64,000 nucleotides of DNA from an uncultured Alphaproteobacteria bacterium (GCA_943787745.1 CALSNJ010000002.1:248001-312000), one strand, 5' to 3'. Shown: positions 36,663-46,672, counted from the first letter of the stretch. Numbers and translations: made by a program. Notes: generated by a model from the sequence alone, not told the origin.

Positions 36663-37889
36663 TTAGCTCGTTGAGATTCCGGTGACGTCGCTCAAAAGAC
36701 GGGTGGGAAGGTTGGCAGCGTCTAAACATGCAACGATTTCAGCGGCATGGCTGGCGTTTCGTGTTTCCACCACAACATCCAGATCTGTCTGCTTCACGGG
36801 GACGTCATAGAACATGCGCTGGTGGACGATTTCGACGATGTTGCCGCCGGCATCGCCGATCAGACGGCTGACAGCCGCGAGCTGGCCCGGTGAATCGCTG
36901 ATCTGTACCCGCAAACGCACCATCTGACCGCCCCGCACAAGTCCGCGGAGCAGCACCGAGGCAAACACCCGCATATCGATATTGCCGCCACTGATCATCA
37001 GGCCGACTTGTCTACCGAAAAACCTCTCCCGGTCCCCCATGACCACGCCCAGTGGCGCGGCACCCGCTCCTTCGGCAACCAGTCGGCCGGTGTCGGCCAG
37101 GATTTCGACAGCATGTTCTATGGTCGCCTCTTCGAGCACCACAATATCGTCCACCAGCTCCCGTACAATGGGCAGTGTTCGTGTGCCGGGGGTTTTGACG
37201 GCGATACCTTCGGCCAGTGTGGTGCCACGGCTGTTGACCATTTGTCCGTTGATCGCTGCGTTCATGGTTGCATAGGAAGCAGCCTCAACTCCGATGATCT
37301 CCAGACCGGGGTTTCGATCCTTCATTGCCAGCGCGCAGCCTGCGATAAGCCCGCCGCCACCAATGGGAATGATGACACAGTCGAGATCAGGGGCGTCGGC
37401 AATCATCTCCAGCCCGGCCGTGCCCTGTCCGGCTATGATCAGGTCGTCATCATAGGGGTGAATAAAGGTCAGTCCTTCATCGGCGACCAGTCGCTCGGTG
37501 TGTACCTGTGCATCTGCAAGTGTGTCGCCTTCCAGAATAACGCGTGCGCCATAGCGCTCTGTGGATTCGACCTTTGCAAAGGGTGTGTCACGTGGCATCA
37601 CGATGGTTGCAGGGATGCCCATGCGTTCAGAGAAATAGGCAACGCCCTGGGCGTGATTGCCCGCTGAGCAGGCGATGACACCCTTGGTCACCTTTGGGTC
37701 AAGGGCGCCGAACCGGTTGCGGGCACCGCGTACCTTGAATGAGCCGGTCAGTTGCAGGCTCTCCAGTTTCAGCCGTAGATCGCAGCCGACCACTTTTGAG
37801 AGGCTGGGCGATTCAACCGTGGGGGTGTGCAACACATCTCCAGCGATCCGATCTGCCGCAGTTTCAATATCGGTGATCGTGATGCTCAT
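36663..37889 (-). CDS. ilvA: threonine ammonia-lyase with C-terminal ACT domain
   Basis: PLP enzyme converting L-threonine to 2-oxobutyrate and ammonia (isoleucine synthesis or threonine breakdown). The catalytic Lys52 is in GSFKVRGARN, the phosphate loop is SAGNHAQGVAYF and the glycine loop is PIGGGGLIAGCA. An ACT-like domain occupies about residues 330-408 (RLRVQISDSPGQLAAVSRLI). At 408 aa this is the short, single-ACT type rather than the 514-aa E. coli IlvA, so catabolic use is possible. Its ATG overlaps the penicillin acylase gene stop by 4 nt, so it is coupled to that gene. Confidence 0.94.
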   Translation of the reverse strand: MSITITDIETAADRIAGDVLHTPTVESPSLSKVVGCDLRLKLESLQLTGSFKVRGARNRFGALDPKVTKGVIACSAGNHAQGVAYFSERMGIPATIVMPRDTPFAKVESTERYGARVILEGDTLADAQVHTERLVADEGLTFIHPYDDDLIIAGQGTAGLEMIADAPDLDCVIIPIGGGGLIAGCALAMKDRNPGLEIIGVEAASYATMNAAINGQMVNSRGTTLAEGIAVKTPGTRTLPIVRELVDDIVVLEEATIEHAVEILADTGRLVAEGAGAAPLGVVMGDRERFFGRQVGLMISGGNIDMRVFASVLLRGLVRGGQMVRLRVQISDSPGQLAAVSRLIGDAGGNIVEIVHQRMFYDVPVKQTDLDVVVETRNASHAAEIVACLDAANLPTRLLSDVTGISTS

Positions 37890-40270
37890 GGCGTTAATGT
37901 GAGTTCTGACAGGGCGGTTCTGCGAAGGGTTTCCTGATCGCCTTTTAGCACGATGTAGTCGCCTGCAGCCCAAGCCTGTGCCAGATCGGAGAAATGCGGA
38001 GACATCATTATGCCCGATTGGCCGGGGGCAATCATGTATCGGGCATCGCCGGGGGCAGCCATGTCGAAGAGCGCGCGCAGTCCCGGGCCGTGGACATGGG
38101 GGAAACGACCATCACCCATGGACCGGTAAGTGCCGCGATTGATTGTATGGTTACCACCGCCGGTGGAGACGTTCGGACCAAGAAAACCGGACAAAGGCCC
38201 CGCGAACCGCAGGAGTGGATGCGCAAAGGAGGCAATATGTGAGTTGCCCCAGCGCCATTCTTCGCGATGGTAACCCTGGCTGCTTTCGATGGTGCCGAGT
38301 GCCCGAGTGAGGGCGATTGAAACAGTGGTTTCACATGAGTCCGGATGGGTGGTTGTGACATCGTCACACCAGGATGAATTACCTGAAATCATATTGGAGA
38401 GCACGTGCACAGGCGCGCCGCGATAGTCGTTCGCGCGTTCGCCCAACTCATCGTCGATCAGTTGCTTTCGCAGTGTGTCAGCAAACGCCGCATAGAGAAG
38501 TGGCGCTGTTGCGTCCTTGGACATGCTGCCATCCCAGTTTTTCAGTAATCGTGTCACTTCGGTGTCTTTGCCACCGTTGGTGAAAGGACTTGTCGTCGCT
38601 TCGATGAGTGTCAGGGCCCCGAGGGAAACCACATCATTCTGGATAGCTGCGAAGCTATCAAGGGTGTGAAGGGACGATTCTGCCAGCAGGTCTTTAATGC
38701 GCTGTGCGCGAAACCCCTCGGGCCAGTCATTGGCGATGACGTGTGGATAGTCGCGCGCCGCAACGCGGTTGTTGGCATTGATGATCACGCTGCTTTCGGG
38801 GTTTTCGAGCTGTGGAAGGTCATCGAAGGGAATGAAACCCGCCCAGTCGTTGGCGCCCGTCCAGCCCTCATGAGGTATGTTTCCGGGACCGCCGGGGCGG
38901 ATGGGCACGCGCCCGGCTGCGACAAACCCGAAACTGCCGTCGGTGTGGGCATAAGCGACGTTTTGCATGGGGGCGTGAAAGCCCCGCAAAGCATTTCGAA
39001 AATCCGACACTGTTTGCGCCGTGTTCATACCGAAGATGGCGTTGGCGGTGTGGTCGTCTTCCCGCAGAGCGGCGAAGGACAGGGCGATGACATATCCCGA
39101 GCCAGCGACCTCTCCAGAATCAGGCGAGATATCCGAAATCACAGGGCCGTGCCGGGTGGACCTGACAACCAGCCGTTCGGGTGTGCCGCGTCCACGCACT
39201 TTGATCTCTTCGATGCGGGTCTCGAAAGGCAGGCTGCCGTTCGGCGTGAGGTACTGCCCGGGATCATCGGGATGCAGCTTTTCGATGAACAGATCCTGAG
39301 TGTCGGCATGGGTCGTTGTCAGTCCCCAGGACAGGTGCCCGTTCTGGCCGACCATGAAGAACGGCTGGCCGGGGATAGCAGCACCGGAGGCCTTGAAGTC
39401 GGGCGTCACGATCCGGGCCAGATGCCACATGCCCGGCGCGGTCAGGCCGAGATGGGGGTCATTGGCCAGAAGCGGTTTTCCGGATGCACTGCGTGCGCCG
39501 GAAACGATCCATTCGTTGGAGGCGCTGGCTTCGGGAAAGATGTCCGGAATCGAAGACGCCATCGCCGCGAGCTGTTTTTGGACACCCGGCGCAATGGCCA
39601 TGGTCGTTGGCGCATCTTCTGGTTCGTCGGGCCAGAGGTCGCGGAGCTGTTTGGGGCTGAGGGTCTCCGAGAGCTGGGCTTTGAGAATTTCTGTCCGCCA
39701 GTCGCCCGAAAGAAGAAGCGCCATCAATCTGACCCAGGCCGCGCTGTCCGCCGCGCGCCAGGGCTCGGGTGTGATCCCGAGGACGATCAGTTCCGCCGGG
39801 CGTTGGGTGTTGGGGTCCAGCAGCCAGGCATTTACGCCTTCGACATAGGCATCGAGCGCCGCGCGCGCTTCGGGGGAGAGCGTGGCGACGGAGGATTCAG
39901 CCAGCCGGTAAAGGCCGAGCGTACGCATGAAGCGATCACCGCGGAGCCCAAGAGGGCCAATGATTTCAGACAAGCGCCCGGCTGCGGTACGCCGCGCCAA
40001 CTCCATCTGGAAAAAACGATCCTGTGCGTGGACGTAGCCGAGTGCCCGGTAAGCGTCGTGCTGTGTGTCGGCGAAGATATGGGGGACGCTGTGTTGATCC
40101 CGTATGACCGAAACAGTGCCCGCAAGACCCGCAATTGTGGGGGATCCACTGGTGTCGGTTGGCTCTGTAATAAAGATAAGCGCGACAATGGCTAGGGCCA
40201 GAACCGCTAGTCCCGAGACGACGGAAACGAGGATGGCCAGCGGTGCAAAAACCCATCGGAAAATACGCAA
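37886..40270 (-). CDS. penicillin acylase family (Ntn hydrolase) protein
   Basis: Periplasmic or membrane-bound amidohydrolase of the penicillin G acylase/AHL acylase superfamily, made as one chain and self-cleaved before the nucleophile. The nucleophile is Ser251 in EASASNEWIVSG, giving an alpha chain of about 250 residues (including linker) and a beta chain of about 544. The N-terminus holds a hydrophobic helix (about residues 12-35) without a clear cleavage site, so it may stay anchored. Beta-chain motifs include LLANDPHLGL and GHLSWGLTTTHADTQDLFIE. Substrates in this family run from beta-lactams to acyl-homoserine lactones; none is assigned. Three nt separate it from the upstream GNAT gene. 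Confidence 0.93.
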   Translation of the reverse strand: MRIFRWVFAPLAILVSVVSGLAVLALAIVALIFITEPTDTSGSPTIAGLAGTVSVIRDQHSVPHIFADTQHDAYRALGYVHAQDRFFQMELARRTAAGRLSEIIGPLGLRGDRFMRTLGLYRLAESSVATLSPEARAALDAYVEGVNAWLLDPNTQRPAELIVLGITPEPWRAADSAAWVRLMALLLSGDWRTEILKAQLSETLSPKQLRDLWPDEPEDAPTTMAIAPGVQKQLAAMASSIPDIFPEASASNEWIVSGARSASGKPLLANDPHLGLTAPGMWHLARIVTPDFKASGAAIPGQPFFMVGQNGHLSWGLTTTHADTQDLFIEKLHPDDPGQYLTPNGSLPFETRIEEIKVRGRGTPERLVVRSTRHGPVISDISPDSGEVAGSGYVIALSFAALREDDHTANAIFGMNTAQTVSDFRNALRGFHAPMQNVAYAHTDGSFGFVAAGRVPIRPGGPGNIPHEGWTGANDWAGFIPFDDLPQLENPESSVIINANNRVAARDYPHVIANDWPEGFRAQRIKDLLAESSLHTLDSFAAIQNDVVSLGALTLIEATTSPFTNGGKDTEVTRLLKNWDGSMSKDATAPLLYAAFADTLRKQLIDDELGERANDYRGAPVHVLSNMISGNSSWCDDVTTTHPDSCETTVSIALTRALGTIESSQGYHREEWRWGNSHIASFAHPLLRFAGPLSGFLGPNVSTGGGNHTINRGTYRSMGDGRFPHVHGPGLRALFDMAAPGDARYMIAPGQSGIMMSPHFSDLAQAWAAGDYIVLKGDQETLRRTALSELTLTP

Positions 40271-40273
40271 GGC

Positions 40274-40729
40274 TTAACCCTGTATGTCGACCTGATAGGT
40301 CTTCCACGGCGTTGCGTGGGCCACACGATCATAGAACCCCCGGCCACGATAATTGTCCTCGGCTGTAAACCAGCGCAACCATGCCCAGTTTCGGGTGTGT
40401 CCGAGTTCCGCGATCGCATTCACAAGAGCATCCGCGGCACCGTTGCCCCGGCAATCCTCTAGAACGAAGAGGTCATCAAGAAACCCGGCGCGGGAGCCAG
40501 ACAAGGGACGCGGCAAATCCCTGAAATGGGCAAGGCCGATTGCACGACCGTCTTCATCCCGGGCCAGAAGGCACTCGGTCGCTTCAGAAGGGTCGTTGAT
40601 CCAGACCCAGACGATCTCGATGATCGCTGCATCATCCGGCATTTTGTAAAAGCGACGATATCCTTCGAACAACGCAGCCCATGCGGCCTTGTCTTCGGGG
40701 AGAGGAGGTCCGACGGTGATCTGAGCCAT
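40274..40729 (-). CDS. GNAT family N-acetyltransferase
   Basis: Acetyl-CoA-dependent acyltransferase fold, 151 aa. The acetyl-CoA loop is FVLEDCRGNGAADALVNAIAE (Q/RxxGxG/A-like), and WLRWFTAEDNYRGRGFYDRVA near the C-terminus is the usual beta5-alpha4 part. The substrate is unknown. First gene of a GNAT, penicillin acylase, ilvA unit with a 3-nt gap after it. Confidence 0.9.
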   Translation of the reverse strand: MAQITVGPPLPEDKAAWAALFEGYRRFYKMPDDAAIIEIVWVWINDPSEATECLLARDEDGRAIGLAHFRDLPRPLSGSRAGFLDDLFVLEDCRGNGAADALVNAIAELGHTRNWAWLRWFTAEDNYRGRGFYDRVAHATPWKTYQVDIQG

Positions 40730-40816
40730 GAATTGTAACCGTACTGAGCCGATGTTGGTGGTGTATCCGGCATGGGCTACCTTCCCACCGGTTTCGTTTA
40801 AGGGTAGAGGCTCTCC

Positions 40817-41659
40817 ATGATGCGGTCACGTTCTTTCCGGGCGCAGGATCAGGCCGGTGGTCACAATCTCCATTACACCGAATGGGGTGACGCAGACGCG
40901 CCGGTCATTCTTTGTATTCATGGGCTGACCCAGAACGCGCGTTCTTTTGATGTGATCGCGGCTGAGTTGGCTGAAACTCATAGAATCATCTGTCTTGATG
41001 TGGTTGGACGCGGCGAGAGTGACTGGCTGACCGATCCCATGCATTACGGCTTCCCGCAATATGTTGCGGATACCTATGCCTTGATCGCGCATCTTGGTGT
41101 TCCCGCGGTCGATCTTGTGGGGACATCTATGGGCGGGATCATTGGTATGTTTCTCGCCGCGCAGCAGGGGACACCCGTCCAGCGTCTCGTGCTCAATGAT
41201 GTGGGGCCTTTCGTTCCTCGTGAAGCCGTTGAAAGAATTCGGGATTATGTCGGGACCGATCCCGATTTTCCCGACCTCAAGGCCTATGAGGAATACCTAC
41301 GTTATATCTGGTCACCCTTTGGAGTGCTGTCCGATGATCAGTGGCGTCATTTGGCCGCGACGTCGTCACGTACGACGGAGACCGGCGCCATATCGCCCAA
41401 CTATGACCCTGACATTCGCCAGCCCCTGATCGCGGCACCGATTGAAGACGCAGACCTTTGGGCATTCTGGGATGTGATATCGGCTCCCACTCTGGTGCTG
41501 CGCGGCGCCCGCTCTGATCTGCTGACAGCCGACATCGCAAGCCAAATGATGAAACGGGGTCCGAAGGCCCAGGTCGTCACCTTCGAAGGCGTGGGGCACG
41601 CGCCGGCTCTCATGGCGCCTGATCAGGTCGAAGTCATCCAGCGGTTCCTGTCAGAATGA
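40817..41659 (+). CDS. alpha/beta hydrolase
   Basis: Soluble hydrolase of the alpha/beta fold. The oxyanion region is ILCIHGLTQNARSFD (residues 31-45), the nucleophile elbow is GTSMGG (Ser near residue 104), acid Asp is in VLRGARSDLL, and the catalytic His is in EGVGHAPAL near residue 261. At 280 aa it is normal. It could be an esterase or C-C hydrolase; no substrate can be named. The stop codon overlaps the next gene by 4 nt (ATGA). Confidence 0.92.
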   Translation: MMRSRSFRAQDQAGGHNLHYTEWGDADAPVILCIHGLTQNARSFDVIAAELAETHRIICLDVVGRGESDWLTDPMHYGFPQYVADTYALIAHLGVPAVDLVGTSMGGIIGMFLAAQQGTPVQRLVLNDVGPFVPREAVERIRDYVGTDPDFPDLKAYEEYLRYIWSPFGVLSDDQWRHLAATSSRTTETGAISPNYDPDIRQPLIAAPIEDADLWAFWDVISAPTLVLRGARSDLLTADIASQMMKRGPKAQVVTFEGVGHAPALMAPDQVEVIQRFLSE

Positions 41660-42627
41660 CACCAAACGATATCTCACTGCCGGTATTTCGTGAACGCGTG
41701 CCTTGGTTTGGTGGTGATCTGCAGACAGCGCGAAATGCATTGCGCCGGGATCACGCGAATCTTTCAAAATGGCCCGGGGCACGATTGTCATTCACGGCGC
41801 CGAATGGCGACCAACTCAGCGGTGTTCTGCACAACGCCGAAGGCGGGACGGAATGTCTGGTTGTGCTGGTGCATGGCCTGACGGGGTGCGAGGACAGCGC
41901 TTATGTCCGGGCCAGCGCGCAGCGTCTCTTGGGGGCGGGCCATGACGTGTTTCGTCTTAACCTGCGCGGCGCGGGGCCATCACGGCCGCACTGTCGGGCG
42001 ATGTATCACGCCGGGCGCAGTGATGACCTCCGTTTGGTTCTCGAAGGTTTGTTGTCAGCGGGCCAGGGTGTGAATGGTGTGTTTGCGATGGGGTATTCCT
42101 TGGGCGGTAATCTATTGCTCAAATATCTCGGCGAAGCGGGCGCGGCATCTCTGATCGACCGGGCGTTGTCTGTATCGGCTCCCATAAATCTGGCTGCCGC
42201 GTCAGCACGACTGGAAGCCCGACGAAACCGCGGTTATCACCGTTGGCTGCTCGACCGCATGAAGCAGGACTGGACCAGCGGACCACTCAATATTGAAACA
42301 TCGCAAATGGCAGCCCTGAAATCCGCGCAAACGATCCGTGAGTTCGACAACGACGTCGTGGCACCGCTGAATGGCTTTGCAGATGCTGCCGATTACTACA
42401 CGCAGAACGCATCGGGTGGCTTTTTGTCCCGGATATCAGTGCCGACACTTGTGCTGCATGCCGACAACGACCCGTGGATACCCGCCGATGCCTATCGTGC
42501 ATTGTCCGGACTGCCCGATTACCTTCGGGTCGAAATTACGCGTGGCGGCGGCCATGTCGGGTTTCACGGCGGGGCCGGGCGCTGGCATGACAATTGCGCG
42601 GTCGCATTCTTTCGGGATGCCCAATAA
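41656..42627 (+). CDS. YheT/ABHD family alpha/beta hydrolase
   Basis: Predicted hydrolase of the YheT group, related to eukaryotic ABHD1-3. It starts with a characteristic proline-rich arm, then LVVLVHGLTGCEDSAYVRASA (about residues 68-88), DVFRLNLRGAGPS, and the nucleophile elbow MGYSLGGNLLLKYLGE near residue 147. The His of the triad is in GGGHVGFHGG near the C-terminus. At 323 aa it is full length. Coupled to the preceding hydrolase by a 4-nt overlap. Function in bacteria is not established. Confidence 0.93.
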   Translation: MTPNDISLPVFRERVPWFGGDLQTARNALRRDHANLSKWPGARLSFTAPNGDQLSGVLHNAEGGTECLVVLVHGLTGCEDSAYVRASAQRLLGAGHDVFRLNLRGAGPSRPHCRAMYHAGRSDDLRLVLEGLLSAGQGVNGVFAMGYSLGGNLLLKYLGEAGAASLIDRALSVSAPINLAAASARLEARRNRGYHRWLLDRMKQDWTSGPLNIETSQMAALKSAQTIREFDNDVVAPLNGFADAADYYTQNASGGFLSRISVPTLVLHADNDPWIPADAYRALSGLPDYLRVEITRGGGHVGFHGGAGRWHDNCAVAFFRDAQ

Positions 42628-42653
42628 CTGGATTGTGAGTCCGGACGTATAAA

Positions 42654-42669
42654 TTTAGTCTTTGCTAAA
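42654..42669. promoter_or_regulatory. candidate MntR operator upstream of the manganese operon
   Basis: Inverted repeat tttag-tctttg-ctaaa lies 49 nt upstream of the first reading frame of the Mn transport operon, which encodes its own DtxR-family regulator. AT-rich arms of this type are common for MntR sites; binding is inferred. Confidence 0.5.
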
Positions 42670-42717
42670 CATGGAATGTGTGACTAACTTTTATCTTATG
42701 GAAATCTCCTTAAGGTT

Positions 42718-43647
42718 TTGCGGCCTGTGACACGCTCATCAACGCATACCGGTCTTTTGGCGCTGGCGACATTTGTCGTGTTGGCGGCGTTCCCCATGCA
42801 GGTCTTCGCGGCTGATAAATTCAAGGCCGTGACGACATTTACGGTGATTGCAGATATCGCGCGCAACGTCGCGGGTGATGCGGCTGTTGTGGAGTCCATC
42901 ACCAAGCCGGGAGCAGAAATCCACGACTATCAGCCCACGCCGCGCGATATCGTGCGCGCGAAAGATGCGGACCTCATTTTCTGGAATGGCCTCAATCTGG
43001 AACGTTGGTTTGAACGGTTCCTGCAGGATGTCGAGGGTGTTCCAAGTGTGGTTGTGTCGGAAGGCGTGGAGCCTCTCTCAATCTATGAAGGCCCCTACAC
43101 CGACAAGCCCAACCCGCATGCATGGATGTCGACTGAAAACGCCCTCATTTATATCAGGAATATTCGCGACGCCTTTGTGGCGCAGGACCCGGAGAATGCA
43201 AAAACCTACCGCCGGAATGCAGAGGTCTATTCTCAAAAGGTAAGGGCGATCAAATCCGATCTGATTGCAAGTCTCAGCCGGGTGCCGGCAGACAAACGCT
43301 ACCTTGTGACAAGTGAGGGCGCATTCAGCTATCTGGCCAAGGATCTGAAGATGAAAGAGATTTATCTCTGGCCAATGAATGCCGATCAGCAGGGCACGCC
43401 GCAGCAGGTTCGCAAGGTGATTGATATCGTGCGTCTGAACGACATTCCTGTTGTGTTCAGTGAGAGCACAATCTCAGACAAACCTGCCAGACAGGTGGCC
43501 TCCGAAACCGATGCTGTCTATGGCGGCGTCCTTTATGTGGACTCGCTGAGCGAGCCGGAGGGGAGTGTCCCGACCTATCTTGATTTGCTGCAAGTGACCA
43601 CGAACACCATCGCCGAAGGGTTTCGCAAAGCCCTGGGAAGCCAGTGA
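42718..43647 (+). CDS. mntA: manganese/iron ABC transporter substrate-binding protein
   Basis: Periplasmic metal-binding lipoprotein-like or soluble protein of the ZnuA/PsaA/SitA cluster. A signal peptide covers about residues 1-32 (ending VFAADK). Metal ligands are expected in [38 protein letters not shown] and [16 protein letters not shown]. At 309 aa it is complete. Start choice is open: TTG at 42718, or GTG at 42727, which has an aagg about 12 nt upstream. Mn is favoured over Zn because there is no His-rich loop and because mntR ends the operon. Confidence 0.93.
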   Translation: MRPVTRSSTHTGLLALATFVVLAAFPMQVFAADKFKAVTTFTVIADIARNVAGDAAVVESITKPGAEIHDYQPTPRDIVRAKDADLIFWNGLNLERWFERFLQDVEGVPSVVVSEGVEPLSIYEGPYTDKPNPHAWMSTENALIYIRNIRDAFVAQDPENAKTYRRNAEVYSQKVRAIKSDLIASLSRVPADKRYLVTSEGAFSYLAKDLKMKEIYLWPMNADQQGTPQQVRKVIDIVRLNDIPVVFSESTISDKPARQVASETDAVYGGVLYVDSLSEPEGSVPTYLDLLQVTTNTIAEGFRKALGSQ

Positions 43648-44507
43648 TGAACATCATCGAACTGAACAATGTCGGTGTGACCTATCCCAATGGCCAGGTC
43701 GCGCTGGAGGGGGTGAACGCCACCCTGCGCACCGGTACCATCTGCGGTTTGGTTGGCGTGAATGGTGCGGGAAAGTCCACACTGTTCAAGGCTATTATGG
43801 GGTTCGTCAAACCAACGGTCGGCAAGGTTTCGATCGCCGGCCAGGAAGTGCGTCAGGCTCTGAAGAAGAACCTCGTTTCCTATGTCCCGCAAACAGAGGA
43901 AGTTGATTGGAACTTCCCGGTTCTGGTTGAAGATGTCGTGATGATGGGCCGTTACGGCCATATGGGGTTTATGCGCCGCCCGGCCCGGGCGGACCATCAG
44001 GCGGTTGATAACGCCTTGGAACGTGTCGACATGGGTGCCTACAAAAAGCGCCAGATCGGCGAGTTGAGCGGTGGGCAGAGAAAGCGTGTTTTTGTTGCGC
44101 GGGCGTTGGCGCAGGGCGGACAGATCATCCTGCTCGATGAGCCGTTTACGGGCGTGGACATCAAGACGGAAGAATCGCTGGTGGCGTTGTTTCGCTCGCT
44201 CGCACGGGAAGACCGTCTGATTCTGGTTTCGACCCACAATCTGGGGAGTGTGCCGAATTTTTGCGATGACGTGATGCTGATCAACCAGTCACTTCTCGCG
44301 CATGGCCCTGTCGAAACGACGTTTACGCAAAGCAATCTCGCAAAGGCGTTTGGCGGCATTTTGCGTCATCATCAGCTTGTCGGCGCCGACCTGCATGACG
44401 ATGAAGATCGCCGCAGCGTCACCGTTCTGACCGATGACGAGCGGCCGCTCGTTCTGTACGGCGAAGAGGGTGGTCAGAAGATCACCAAGCACGGGACCGA
44501 GGAATGA
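43647..44507 (+). CDS. mntB: manganese ABC transporter ATP-binding protein
   Basis: ATPase of the Mn/Fe uptake system. Walker A is GVNGAGKST near residue 38, the Q-loop is [13 protein letters not shown], the signature is [10 protein letters not shown], and Walker B is [12 protein letters not shown], with H-loop STHNLGS. At 286 aa it has a C-terminal tail longer than usual. The ATG at 43647 shares one nucleotide with the mntA stop; the gene overlaps the permease start by 4 nt. Confidence 0.95.
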   Translation: MNIIELNNVGVTYPNGQVALEGVNATLRTGTICGLVGVNGAGKSTLFKAIMGFVKPTVGKVSIAGQEVRQALKKNLVSYVPQTEEVDWNFPVLVEDVVMMGRYGHMGFMRRPARADHQAVDNALERVDMGAYKKRQIGELSGGQRKRVFVARALAQGGQIILLDEPFTGVDIKTEESLVALFRSLAREDRLILVSTHNLGSVPNFCDDVMLINQSLLAHGPVETTFTQSNLAKAFGGILRHHQLVGADLHDDEDRRSVTVLTDDERPLVLYGEEGGQKITKHGTEE

Positions 44508-45346
44508 TGGAACTCGCGCTCGAGCCCTTTGCCTACAACTACATGGTCAAAGCTATCTGGGTGAGCGCCCTTGTTGGTGGGGTCTGCGCCTTCCTGTCTG
44601 CCTATCTGATGCTGAAAGGCTGGTCGCTAATGGGGGATGCGCTGGCACATTCGATCGTGCCCGGTGTCGTGTTGTCCTATGCACTGGCATTGCCCTTTGC
44701 GATCGGTGCGTTCTTTGCGGGTATGCTGGCGGCGCTGAGCATGGCCATCGTCAAACAGCGAACACGATTGCGCGAAGATGCTGTCATCGGTCTGATTTTC
44801 ACCGCTTTCTTTGCAGCCGGGCTGCTCATGGTGTCCATCAACCCGACAGCCGTCAGCATACAAGCCATTATCTTCGGGAACATTCTGGCGATCTCGGATC
44901 AGGACATAAATCAGGTCGTCATTATTTCCGTCGTCTGCCTGATCGTATTGTGTGTGAAGTGGAAAGACCTGATGGCGGTCTTCTTTGATGAGAACCATGC
45001 ACGCAGCATTGGTCTTCGCGTGACCGCATTGAAGGTTTTGTTCTTCACACTTCTGAGCGCTGCCTGTGTCGCCGCGCTCCAGACGGTGGGGGCCATTCTG
45101 GTGATCGCCATGGTCGTGACACCCGGGGCGACAGCATATTTGCTTACGGACAAGTTCGACCGGCTGATTGTGATTGCTGTTTTGTTGGGAAGTGTGACCA
45201 GTGGCGTCGGTGCCTATGCGAGCTTTTTTCTGGATGCCAATCCCGGGGGGCTCATTGTCACGCTGCAAACGTTGATTTTCCTTAGCGTGTTTCTGTTCGC
45301 TCCCAAATATGGTTTTTTCAAAAGACGGGCAGCGGCCAATGGATAG
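44504..45346 (+). CDS. mntC: manganese ABC transporter permease, first subunit
   Basis: ABC-3 type integral membrane permease (ZnuB/SitC-like), about eight helices in 280 aa. It has the family segments [27 protein letters not shown] near residues 25-52, [20 protein letters not shown] near 87-106, and [21 protein letters not shown] near 190-211. An ATG doublet (44504 and 44507) leaves the exact start open. Both permeases show the same arrangement, so they are paralogues. Confidence 0.95.
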   Translation: MMELALEPFAYNYMVKAIWVSALVGGVCAFLSAYLMLKGWSLMGDALAHSIVPGVVLSYALALPFAIGAFFAGMLAALSMAIVKQRTRLREDAVIGLIFTAFFAAGLLMVSINPTAVSIQAIIFGNILAISDQDINQVVIISVVCLIVLCVKWKDLMAVFFDENHARSIGLRVTALKVLFFTLLSAACVAALQTVGAILVIAMVVTPGATAYLLTDKFDRLIVIAVLLGSVTSGVGAYASFFLDANPGGLIVTLQTLIFLSVFLFAPKYGFFKRRAAANG

Positions 45347-46187
45347 CCTGCTGTCATTCGTCGCCGAACCACTGGCATACGGGTTTATGCAACGTGCGTT
45401 GCTCATGTCGGTGCTGATCGCCGTTGTGTGCTCGATCTTCTCCTGTTTCCTCATTTTGAAGGGCTGGTCCCTGATGGGGGATGCCGTCTCACACGCCGTG
45501 TTGCCGGGGCTTGCTGTCGCCGTTGTGATCGGTATTCCGCTGGCGATCGGAGCGCTGATCGCGGGATTGTTCTGCGCCGTTGCGACCGGCTACATCAAGG
45601 AGAACAGCCGGGTCAAAGAAGACGCGGTCATGGGAATCATGTTCTCGGGCATGTTCGCGCTGGGGCTGGTGCTTCTGACGAAGATCGAAACAGACATACA
45701 TCTGCTGCATGTGTTGTTCGGGAGTGTGCTGGGCATCACAAACGCAGATCTGATCGAGGCTGGCAGTATCGCCATTCTGTGTTCCGCGATCATGCTGATC
45801 AAACGCAAGGATCTGATGCTCTATTGCTTTGACCCGGCGCATGCGAGCGTTATTGGTTTGCCGGTCAGATTGCTGCATTTCGGTCTGTTGATCCTTCTGG
45901 CTCTGACAATCGTTTCGTCCCTCAAGGCCGCGGGCATTGTGCTTGTGATTGCCATGTTGATCGCGCCGGGCGCGATCGGATTTATACTGGTGCGCTCCTT
46001 TGATAGAATGCTGATGATCGCTTTATCCGTGTCTGTTTTTTCCTGCATTGTCGGCACGATTGTGAGCTTCCATCTGGATGCTGCTACGGCACCGCTGATT
46101 GTAGTGATCCAGGCATGTTTTTTCGTACTCGCTATGATCTTCGGAAAACGCCGCGATACGGCAAAAGGATTGCTCAATGCCACCTAA
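45339..46187 (+). CDS. mntD: manganese ABC transporter permease, second subunit
   Basis: Second ABC-3 type permease, 282 aa, paralogous to the upstream one: [47 protein letters not shown] and AAGIVLVIAMLIAPGAIGFIL appear at corresponding positions. The ATG at 45339 starts [16 protein letters not shown] and overlaps the previous gene by 8 nt; a longer in-frame start inside mntC is rejected because its arm has no family match. The two permeases are probably a heterodimer. Confidence 0.94.
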   Translation: MDSLLSFVAEPLAYGFMQRALLMSVLIAVVCSIFSCFLILKGWSLMGDAVSHAVLPGLAVAVVIGIPLAIGALIAGLFCAVATGYIKENSRVKEDAVMGIMFSGMFALGLVLLTKIETDIHLLHVLFGSVLGITNADLIEAGSIAILCSAIMLIKRKDLMLYCFDPAHASVIGLPVRLLHFGLLILLALTIVSSLKAAGIVLVIAMLIAPGAIGFILVRSFDRMLMIALSVSVFSCIVGTIVSFHLDAATAPLIVVIQACFFVLAMIFGKRRDTAKGLLNAT

Positions 46188-46623
46188 AGCGCGGAAGAAA
46201 GCAGATCTGACCCTCGCGGATCCCAAAATACAGGCCAGCTGGTTTGCGCGCGTTCGCAGCGCACGTCAGACGGAAACAACAGAGGATTATGTTGAGCTCA
46301 TTGCAGACCTGATTGAGGTCCAGCAGGAGGCGCGCGCGAGCGACCTTGCCGCCCGGCTGGGCGTGTCGGCGCCGACCGTAAGCAATGCGGTCTCGCGGCT
46401 GCAGGATGAGGGCTATATCGAAAGCAAACCCTATCGTTCGATCTTCCTGACCGAGAAGGGCCGCAAGCTGGCGCGCAAGTGCAAGGAGCGTCACCAGATT
46501 ATACTGGAATTTCTCATTCGCTTGGGGGTCGATCCGGAAACAGCGGAGTTCGATGCCGAAGGGATCGAGCACCATATCAGCGAACAAACGCTCCAGCTGA
46601 TGAAGGAATTTGGTGGAAAGTAA
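46177..46623 (+). CDS. mntR: manganese-responsive transcriptional regulator MntR (DtxR family)
   Basis: Mn(II)-dependent repressor of manganese import. The wHTH covers about residues 35-85 (ARASDLAARLGVSAPTVSNAVSRLQDEGYI with SKPYRSIFLTEKGRKLA), and the dimerisation/metal half has KERHQIILEFLIRLGVD and EGIEHHISEQT. At 148 aa it is the short DtxR form lacking an SH3 domain. It overlaps the last permease by 11 nt, so it is repressed together with the transporter. A DtxR-like palindrome lies at the operon promoter (42654-42669). Confidence 0.94.
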   Translation: MPPKARKKADLTLADPKIQASWFARVRSARQTETTEDYVELIADLIEVQQEARASDLAARLGVSAPTVSNAVSRLQDEGYIESKPYRSIFLTEKGRKLARKCKERHQIILEFLIRLGVDPETAEFDAEGIEHHISEQTLQLMKEFGGK

Positions 46624-46672
46624 GCCAGCAGCTCGCTTTCCACCAATCCTGTCAGGTCATGCCGTCTCGCGC

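Noticed and set aside
38666-40195. 509-aa open frame on the plus strand over the penicillin acylase gene
   Set aside because: Its translation is Arg/Gly-rich and low in structure, and the opposite frame is a complete Ntn hydrolase with an intact nucleophile.
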